Source: a virus. Taken from it: a stretch of DNA of 64,000 bases. The number at the start of each line of letters is the position of its first letter. Position 1 is the first letter of the stretch. This document shows positions 59,081 through 64,000 of this stretch, piece by piece. Made by a program: the position numbers and the translations under genes. The DNA is taken from the IMG/VR virus record IMGVR_UViG_3300034524_000181, positions 1-64,000 of that record; one strand, given 5' to 3'. The notes beneath the pieces are model-generated. The model saw only the letters and a list, made by a program, of their open reading frames with translations. It was not told the origin of the DNA and made no database searches.

Positions 59081-60688
59081 CTACAAAATAAGAAGCCCTC
59101 GACCGTCATAAACAGAATTTCCTGATCCACCTTTGCGGATTGCTCGGTCAAGAGCCATAATGGTAGCGACAGCTCCATCGATTCTTTCAGTTGATTTTTC
59201 TTTATCAGGCTTGATATTCCCAGCAGGATCAGTACGTATAAAGATATTATCCATCATCCATCGCAAAACCGGATGTCCACCATGGGCCAGTTTCTCCTCT
59301 AAGGTAAGCTTCATTAATTCCTTTGTAGGTGGACTCATATCTTTAAATCCCTGACCAAAAGGAACTACCGTAAATCCTAGGTTTTCTAGGTTCTGAGTCA
59401 TTTGCACAGCTCCCCAACGGTCAAAGGCTATTTCTCGGATGTTATATTTCATACCAAGTTCTTCAATAAAACTTTCAATGTAACCATAATGCACCACATT
59501 TCCTTCAGTGGTGTGTAAAAACCCCTGTTTCTCCCATACGTCATAAGGTACATGATCACGCTTTACCCTTTGATCCAGATTATCTTCCGGAATCCAGAAA
59601 TAGGGAAGGATGATATATTTATCTCCCTCATACTCAGGCGGGAAGATAAGAACAAATGCTGTAATGTCAGTGGTAGAAGATAAGTCCAAACCACCATAGC
59701 ATGCACGCCCTACAAGGCTTTCTGGGTTTATAGTAAATGCACATTTATCCCACTTTTCCATAGGCATCCAGCGTACCGACTGTTTAACCCATTGATTTAA
59801 ACGGAGTTGTCTAAACAGGTTCTCTTCTGCTGGATTTTGCTTTGCACTTTCACAAGCAATATGAATCTTTTCTATGTCAACGGTAATGCCCATTGAGGGG
59901 TTGGCTTTCGCCCACACCTTTGGATCGGTCCAGTCATCATTCTCATCAGCACCATAAATAACTGGATAAAATGTAGGGTCAACCTTTCGCCCTTCAAGGA
60001 TGTCTTTAGCCTTTTGATGCACCTCGTAACAAATGGAGTGTGTATCATTTCCGGCAGTCGTAATTAAGAAATACAGTGGCTGCTTTCTTGCATCACCAGA
60101 GCCATGAGTCATGACATCGTAAAGCTGTCTATTTGGCTGAGCATGAAGTTCGTCAAATACCACACCATGCACATTTAGTCCATGCTTGGTATATGCCTCT
60201 GCAGATAAAACTTGATAGAAACTACCTAGAGGTTTATAAACAAGTCGTTTTTGCGATAGTACCGGTTTAATTCTTGCTTTCAGAGCTGGACATTGTTCTA
60301 CCATATCCACTGCTACATCAAAAACAATGGAAGCTTGCTGTCTGTCAGATGCACATCCATATACTTCACCACCATGCTCAAAATCGCCACAAGTAAGCAG
60401 TAAGGCAACCGCTGCTGCAAGTTCAGATTTTCCTTGCTTTTTAGCGATTTCGATATATGCAGTATTAAATTGACGGTAGCCATTGGGCTTTAAAATTCCA
60501 AAAACATCGCGGATAATCTGTTCCTGCCAGTCTATCAATTCAAATGGCTGCCCATACCATTCTCCCTTGGTATGCTTTAAGCAATTAATAAAAGACACCG
60601 CATTATCTGCAGCGTCCTTATCATATACCGAACCATCCGCCTTAAAGATGGTCGGCTTATATTTTTTTAGTTTACGTATAGCCGCCAC
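59081..60688 (-). CDS. Terminase large subunit
   Basis: The 535-residue terminase has IAKKQGKSELAAAVALLL (Walker A-like), VHGVVFDELHAQ, FLITTAGND, YGGLDLSSTTDITAFVLIF and EIAFDRWGAVQM. The longest frame starts with GTG inside the AAGGAGGTG sequence, which is too close for normal use. An ATA eight bases after AGGAGG aligns with the candidate CTG start in A, so the true start is uncertain. A U-run hairpin (60704-60730) stands in front. Confidence 0.93.
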   Translation of the reverse strand: MAAIRKLKKYKPTIFKADGSVYDKDAADNAVSFINCLKHTKGEWYGQPFELIDWQEQIIRDVFGILKPNGYRQFNTAYIEIAKKQGKSELAAAVALLLTCGDFEHGGEVYGCASDRQQASIVFDVAVDMVEQCPALKARIKPVLSQKRLVYKPLGSFYQVLSAEAYTKHGLNVHGVVFDELHAQPNRQLYDVMTHGSGDARKQPLYFLITTAGNDTHSICYEVHQKAKDILEGRKVDPTFYPVIYGADENDDWTDPKVWAKANPSMGITVDIEKIHIACESAKQNPAEENLFRQLRLNQWVKQSVRWMPMEKWDKCAFTINPESLVGRACYGGLDLSSTTDITAFVLIFPPEYEGDKYIILPYFWIPEDNLDQRVKRDHVPYDVWEKQGFLHTTEGNVVHYGYIESFIEELGMKYNIREIAFDRWGAVQMTQNLENLGFTVVPFGQGFKDMSPPTKELMKLTLEEKLAHGGHPVLRWMMDNIFIRTDPAGNIKPDKEKSTERIDGAVATIMALDRAIRKGGSGNSVYDGRGLLIL

Positions 60689-60703
60689 CTCCTTATGGAT
60701 ACG

Positions 60704-60730
60704 AAAAAAGGAACCCCCTAAGAGTTCCTT
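60704..60730 (-). terminator. Hairpin with U-run just upstream of terL
   Basis: The minus strand reads AAGGAAC, TCTTAGGGGG, GTTCCTT, TTTT. It has the same place and stem sequence core as the hairpin at 12997-13026 in prophage A. Confidence 0.7.
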
Positions 60731-60758
60731 AATATTTTATATAGTTGATTAGGCTATT

Positions 60759-60944
60759 TTATTTTGTTTTGTCTTCCCCTGTCAGAATAAAATGGACATA
60801 TGCTTCTTTATCCTTTTCAAGGTAATCTACTAGCTTACTATAGCCTTCTCTTAAAGCAATGCTAGTCACAATCGGGATATCAAACATATTTGTTTCACCT
60901 GAATCTCGAATGGCAAGTATTTGTTTTTTTATGGTTTGGTACAT
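60759..60944 (-). CDS. DUF5049-like small phage protein
   Basis: The 61-residue protein (IRDSGETNMFDIPIVTSIAL, AYVHFILTGEDK) is the homologue of the one at 13068-13262. Its start overlaps the end of the GGCT gene by 16 bases. The function is unknown. Confidence 0.78.
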   Translation of the reverse strand: MYQTIKKQILAIRDSGETNMFDIPIVTSIALREGYSKLVDYLEKDKEAYVHFILTGEDKTK

Positions 60945-61390
60945 TCATTATCCTCCTCAAAAGAATCCGCTACCGCTTTACGCAGAATCTCCACATCAAA
61001 ACCTGCACTTTTATAGCCGTCTAGAATGGTGCTGTAATAATAACAGCTTGGCTGGCCTAATGGCCTTCCTTCATTCATGATGTAGACCATAGCCTGAACA
61101 GTTTTACCATTCAATCTCACTTTAATGGTTTCTTTACGATATAAAAATGGCCATCCTTCATAGCGGTCAAGAGCCGCTTCATCTGCCGGTGTGATATCCC
61201 AGACTAACACTGGAACACTTTCGCCTTTGAAAGGCTCTATGGTTGCCACTGCTCCCGCGTGTGATCCTCTAAAAAGCAGCCGATAACCTTTTATTATACT
61301 TGCCCCAACTACCTTGGCTGTGGGGCATCTGTTTGCCATTTGCTCCAGATTAAGATTAGAACCATAGGCAAGATATAGTTTGTTACTCAT
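60929..61390 (-). CDS. Gamma-glutamylcyclotransferase-like (AIG2/GGCT) protein
   Basis: The 153-residue protein carries the GGCT loop LAYGSNLNLEQMANRC and the catalytic-Glu segment ALDRYEGWPFLYRKETIK. It is encoded 37 bases after the amidoligase, as in prophage A. The two phages keep the pair although their base composition has drifted apart, which suggests that the pair is useful. Confidence 0.88.
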   Translation of the reverse strand: MSNKLYLAYGSNLNLEQMANRCPTAKVVGASIIKGYRLLFRGSHAGAVATIEPFKGESVPVLVWDITPADEAALDRYEGWPFLYRKETIKVRLNGKTVQAMVYIMNEGRPLGQPSCYYYSTILDGYKSAGFDVEILRKAVADSFEEDNECTKP

Positions 61391-61427
61391 TGCTTTCCTC
61401 CTTCCTAGTTTAGGGCCTTAGGGCAGC

Positions 61428-62327
61428 TCAAGCCGCCCGAAACCGCCAAGCTGCATAACCTGAAAGCGCTGCTGTTAAATGCTCTCTGCAGTTTTTGAAC
61501 TCTTCTCCTATAAAACCAATACGGTTTAGGTAGGTTCTCATGGCAAACTTTTCATTTTCTACTTGAGGCTTCTTCGCAGAGGCAAATTTTTGTGTTAAAG
61601 CTTGGTTGTTTAAAGCTAAGGCAAGAACAATATAGCTTCTTACCTTGCCTGCGTGCAGCTCGCTGTTAAAGCCTCTTAGCTCAACCGTATGATTCCCAGT
61701 AAAAAAGCTATGTAGATTAAGGAAATGGTATCTACTATTGTGATAATGTGTACCCCTGCTTTCGCTGTAGCCTTCATACCAAATGTCCTCAATCTGTCTC
61801 ATGGTTGTTGGCTTTTTGTGGTTCATCTTCTCAACTAAAATGCTATCCATCTTCTTGCAGTAGCGCATTCGCTCTGGCGCAATCTGTAGTGCTTTATAAA
61901 AAAGATCGTTTTTACTTGCAATAATATTTACAAAGTTTCGGATGCTTCTTGGTGTATGATTGGAGCCATCTAAATGAATGTGAATTCCACAAGAAGTGTT
62001 TGTAAAGGCTCCAGCCTTTCGAAGCTTTCTTACTAGCTCCTGCAAAGTTTCAATGTCCTCCCGGTAGGTTAGGATTGGGCTAACCAGCTCAACGCTATAA
62101 TCTCTACCTGCAGCTACTTTTCTTCTACCTTCTTTTCTTTGGCAGTTGATGCTCCCATCGTACATAAACTTCCACACGCGCCCATCTGGAGCTTTTACCT
62201 TCTTGGTGTCGTAGTAAGTCCCGCCTTCACTGTAATTGCCTTGCAAAAATTCTGCAGCGACCCTGGCTGCTTTTTCTCTTGTAATTCCTGTAAATTCAAT
62301 TTTGATTCCGAATTTTGCGCTTAACAT
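61428..62327 (-). CDS. Amidoligase enzyme with extra C-terminal domain
   Basis: The 299-residue protein is collinear with the amidoligase at 13794-14693. Motifs are FGIKIEFTGI, GRDYSVELVSPIL, TSCGIHIHLDGSN, RYHFLNLHSFF and TVELRGFNSELHAGK. The C-terminal domain (ENEKFAMRTYLNRIGFIG) is again shared with the virulence-related protein of the same phage (62689-63477). It should use ATP to form an amide bond with an unknown partner. Confidence 0.88.
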   Translation of the reverse strand: MLSAKFGIKIEFTGITREKAARVAAEFLQGNYSEGGTYYDTKKVKAPDGRVWKFMYDGSINCQRKEGRRKVAAGRDYSVELVSPILTYREDIETLQELVRKLRKAGAFTNTSCGIHIHLDGSNHTPRSIRNFVNIIASKNDLFYKALQIAPERMRYCKKMDSILVEKMNHKKPTTMRQIEDIWYEGYSESRGTHYHNSRYHFLNLHSFFTGNHTVELRGFNSELHAGKVRSYIVLALALNNQALTQKFASAKKPQVENEKFAMRTYLNRIGFIGEEFKNCREHLTAALSGYAAWRFRAA

Positions 62328-62367
62328 CGTACCTCACTCCTTTTAAAGTGTGTTTATCCTTTCGGCA

Positions 62368-62403
62368 TGTACATATATCACTCTAAAAGGCTTAAATAGC
62401 AAG
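62368..62403 (-). promoter_or_regulatory. Conserved bipartite intergenic element, copy B1
   Basis: The minus strand reads CTTGCTAT, 21 bases, then ATGTAC. The spacer holds GCCTTTTAGAGTGATAT, shared with copy B2. It lies upstream of the amidoligase gene, like copy A1. Confidence 0.55.
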
Positions 62404-62461
62404 ACAATTCTTCAATATAAATCTACATATTTACTGCCATATTGGGCTTAAAAGTGTATGT

Positions 62462-62689
62462 TTACTCTTCGATTTTCTTGTATAAATCCTCTCCAAATAC
62501 CACTCCTAGGGAACTGCCTGAATCCCAACTGACGTGGATGGTACCCATGTCATCAACACTAGTAACCGTACCTTTAGCCCCAGGCTGAAGCTTGGTATAA
62601 GGGTCATTCATTTTAAGTAGCATGACACGAGTTCCTGGAGTGTAATAACTTCTAAGTTGCTTTAGCATTTCTGGGTGAATGATATTCAT
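62462..62689 (-). CDS. DUF4314-like protein
   Basis: The 75-residue protein consists of a short helical lead and a DUF4314 beta-barrel-like domain (KMNDPYTKLQPGAKGTVTSV, HVSWDSGSSLG). It lacks the roughly 95-residue N-terminal domain found in the prophage A version at 14835-15284. It overlaps the virulence-related gene by one base. The function is unknown. Confidence 0.78.
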   Translation of the reverse strand: MNIIHPEMLKQLRSYYTPGTRVMLLKMNDPYTKLQPGAKGTVTSVDDMGTIHVSWDSGSSLGVVFGEDLYKKIEE

Positions 62690-63477
62690 TATTCACTCAC
62701 CTCCTCATGCTTAGCAGTTCCGCTTTTGAAAGCAGAGCTACCCAACAGTTTGGAGAGAAGAATCTTTCGTTCTGTTTTGTATTCTGGCCCGATAAAGCCA
62801 AGTCTTAGAAGGAAACAACGGAAAGCGTACTTTTCATTCTCCACTGATTTCTCGGTCGAGTTGACGCGGGTCTGCTTCTTTGCCATTTCACAAAGTGCTG
62901 TTACAAAGTGGGTATAAGCCTTAACCTCCTCTGCGGAGCACTCACTCTGGAACCAAGGGAAGGTTATAAATTCCTCATTTATGATAATGGGAATAGAATC
63001 AGTATCAAGTGCTTTCTTTATAAGGGTTTCTTTGCTTTCTACCAATCCTTTTAGGTTACCAAGTGCAGTTTCGCTAAAACCCTCCCTCGGCATTTGAATA
63101 ATCAAACTAATAGCTTCTTCGGTTTCATTTGATTCGCTGTATACGGGAGATTCTTCGTAATCATTATATGGGCTTACCCTTCCACCAAGAGCCGCTTCAT
63201 AGGGAATTTGAATATTTTCAGGAACAAGCTCTGCTTTTGGAAGTGGTGTGTCATATTCTTCCGTAGCTGCCTTGAAGTCATGAAAGCTTAATAGAGCATC
63301 AACCAGTTCAGAATTATCTGGTCCTCTGACTACTCCATTTTTGTCAATATTGTAGTCTGCCACCTCATATGCAAATGTAGGTGCTCCAAGATATCTTACA
63401 GGAGCATTCAGTTTTTGGCTGATTGCGTTGACTAACTCTTTTCTTTTTGCTCCTGTGACATTATAGTTTATCTGCAT
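62689..63477 (-). CDS. Virulence-related-protein family member
   Basis: The 262-residue protein has the family N-terminus (MQINYNVTGAKRKELVNAIS, LGAPTFAYEVAD), a variable acidic middle, then EGFSETALGNLKGLVESKET and the C-terminal domain ENEKYAFRCFLLRLGFIG shared with the amidoligase. It corresponds to the protein at 15277-15969 but has a longer middle. No enzyme motif is visible. Confidence 0.74.
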   Translation of the reverse strand: MQINYNVTGAKRKELVNAISQKLNAPVRYLGAPTFAYEVADYNIDKNGVVRGPDNSELVDALLSFHDFKAATEEYDTPLPKAELVPENIQIPYEAALGGRVSPYNDYEESPVYSESNETEEAISLIIQMPREGFSETALGNLKGLVESKETLIKKALDTDSIPIIINEEFITFPWFQSECSAEEVKAYTHFVTALCEMAKKQTRVNSTEKSVENEKYAFRCFLLRLGFIGPEYKTERKILLSKLLGSSAFKSGTAKHEEVSE

Positions 63478-63503
63478 TTTTATACCGCCTTTCTATTTTC
63501 GGT

Positions 63504-63541
63504 ACATACATATATCACTCTAAAGGCTGTTAATATCAAGT
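63504..63541 (-). promoter_or_regulatory. Conserved bipartite intergenic element, copy B2
   Basis: The minus strand reads CTTGATAT, 21 bases with GCCTTTAGAGTGATAT, then ATGTATGTACC. A TACCG/CGGTA hairpin follows just before the gene start, similar in place to the terminator-like hairpin behind copy A2. Confidence 0.5.
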
Positions 63542-63577
63542 CATTTAGGGCATCTTTCTGTAGAAAATACTGTTCCA

Positions 63578-64000
63578 TTAATCGGCGGTATTCCGTGCAG
63601 ATAACACAATGCCAGTCAGCACAAAACAGACGCATGGAAGTGCTACACCATTACCCCACATTTTGTACTCAGCTGAATCGGAATGGGGGTTGTTAAGCCA
63701 TTTTATAATTTGCTTTCTTGTTTTTGGCTTGCTGCTTTTACCTATGATTTTGCGATGGGTTTCCCAAACCTCCGTCCAGAATGAAATTTCATCTTCTGTA
63801 GGATTTTCCGTCCCAAGGTCATCACACCAATCATCAGGAAAGCCTTGTAATCTTGCACATTCCGTTGGTGTAAGCCTTCGAACAATATAGTCTGGTTCAA
63901 CCAATCCATTTTGGTATCCTGAATTAGTTCCATTGATTATCGTATTTGAAGTACCGTCCTGCCTGTAGTATTGACTTTCAGTTTTCATCTGAGGATAAAA
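63578..64000 (-). CDS. C5-cytosine DNA methyltransferase, C-terminal part
   Basis: At least 140 C-terminal residues are present and the frame stays open to the window edge. RRLTPTECARLQGFPDDW is the motif IX-side region of C5-cytosine methyltransferases, and YKMWGNGVALPCV is motif X. The catalytic PCQ region would lie to the right. It probably protects phage DNA from restriction. In prophage A the corresponding place holds a ParB-methyltransferase of a different class. Confidence 0.88.
   Translation of the reverse strand, partial: FYPQMKTESQYYRQDGTSNTIINGTNSGYQNGLVEPDYIVRRLTPTECARLQGFPDDWCDDLGTENPTEDEISFWTEVWETHRKIIGKSSKPKTRKQIIKWLNNPHSDSAEYKMWGNGVALPCVCFVLTGIVLSARNTAD

Larger units (their letters stand above)
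38600..64000 (-). mobile_element. Prophage B, right part outside the window
   Basis: A minus-strand phage genome with serine-recombinase module, lysis genes, tail, head, packaging and accessory genes. It is collinear with prophage A over the structural region. The left boundary is not certain: the recombinase terminator is at 38674, and genes at 36117-38590 might also belong to it. Base composition is lower in GC than A. The capsid gene carries a nonsense change. Confidence 0.85.

Noticed and set aside
1-64000. CRISPR arrays or tRNA/rRNA genes
   Set aside because: No regularly spaced repeat with unique spacers and no cloverleaf-forming or rRNA-like stretch was seen on reading both strands.

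Overview
The window looks like chromosome of a low-to-moderate GC Firmicute, most probably a clostridial-type bacterium. The evidence is strong AGGAGG-type ribosome binding sites, an AT-rich host backbone, a NiCo (czcD) riboswitch, an ISL3-type insertion sequence and siphovirus prophages of the HK97-capsid, serine-integrase type common in Clostridia. No rRNA or tRNA gene and no CRISPR array was seen, so a species cannot be named.

Layout. (1) About 1-27,758: prophage A, all genes on the minus strand. Read from right to left it has a truncated zinc-finger-like gene, family A DNA polymerase, BRO-type antirepressor, primase-helicase with an iteron-rich candidate origin, VRR-NUC, an ArpU-like late regulator, two matching promoter plus hairpin cassettes, HNH nuclease, candidate cos region, small terminase, two ParB-methyltransferase fusions, an amidoligase/GGCT module, large terminase, portal, protease, capsid, head-tail joining genes and tail genes out to the tail tip. 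Lysis genes would lie left of base 1. The right end is cut: a phage gene runs directly into an ilvB fragment that also lacks its 5' half. (2) About 27,755-38,600: chromosomal and island DNA. It holds the ilvB pseudogene, a CorA-type transporter, a candidate small RNA, an ISL3-type element, remnants of a type III restriction enzyme and of the 3' end of an rlmD/rumA-like methyltransferase, a P-type ATPase controlled by a NiCo riboswitch, and several unknown genes. (3) About 38,600-64,000 (runs off the right edge): prophage B, also on the minus strand and collinear with A over the structural genes. Its left end carries three serine-recombinase-type genes with a small partner, then amidase, holin and a glycosidase-like tail gene, then tail, head, terminase and the same amidoligase/GGCT module, ending in a C5-cytosine methyltransferase cut by the window edge.

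How the parts work together. Both prophages make a long-tailed particle: terminase and HNH nuclease package DNA, the portal, protease and capsid build the head, and a frameshifted tail chaperone, tape measure, Dit and tail-tip proteins build the tail. In A, the regulator at 20321-20776 ends two bases before the first of two identical activator-site-like promoters, which suggests an activator and target pair for late transcription. Both phages carry a conserved accessory cassette (GGCT, amidoligase, DUF4314, virulence-related protein). The amidoligase and the virulence-related protein share a C-terminal domain, and their genes share an upstream bipartite element. This cassette is the best candidate for an undescribed system here. 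Prophage A looks defective because its early end is missing. Prophage B looks defective because its capsid gene has a TAG stop in place of a conserved Trp.
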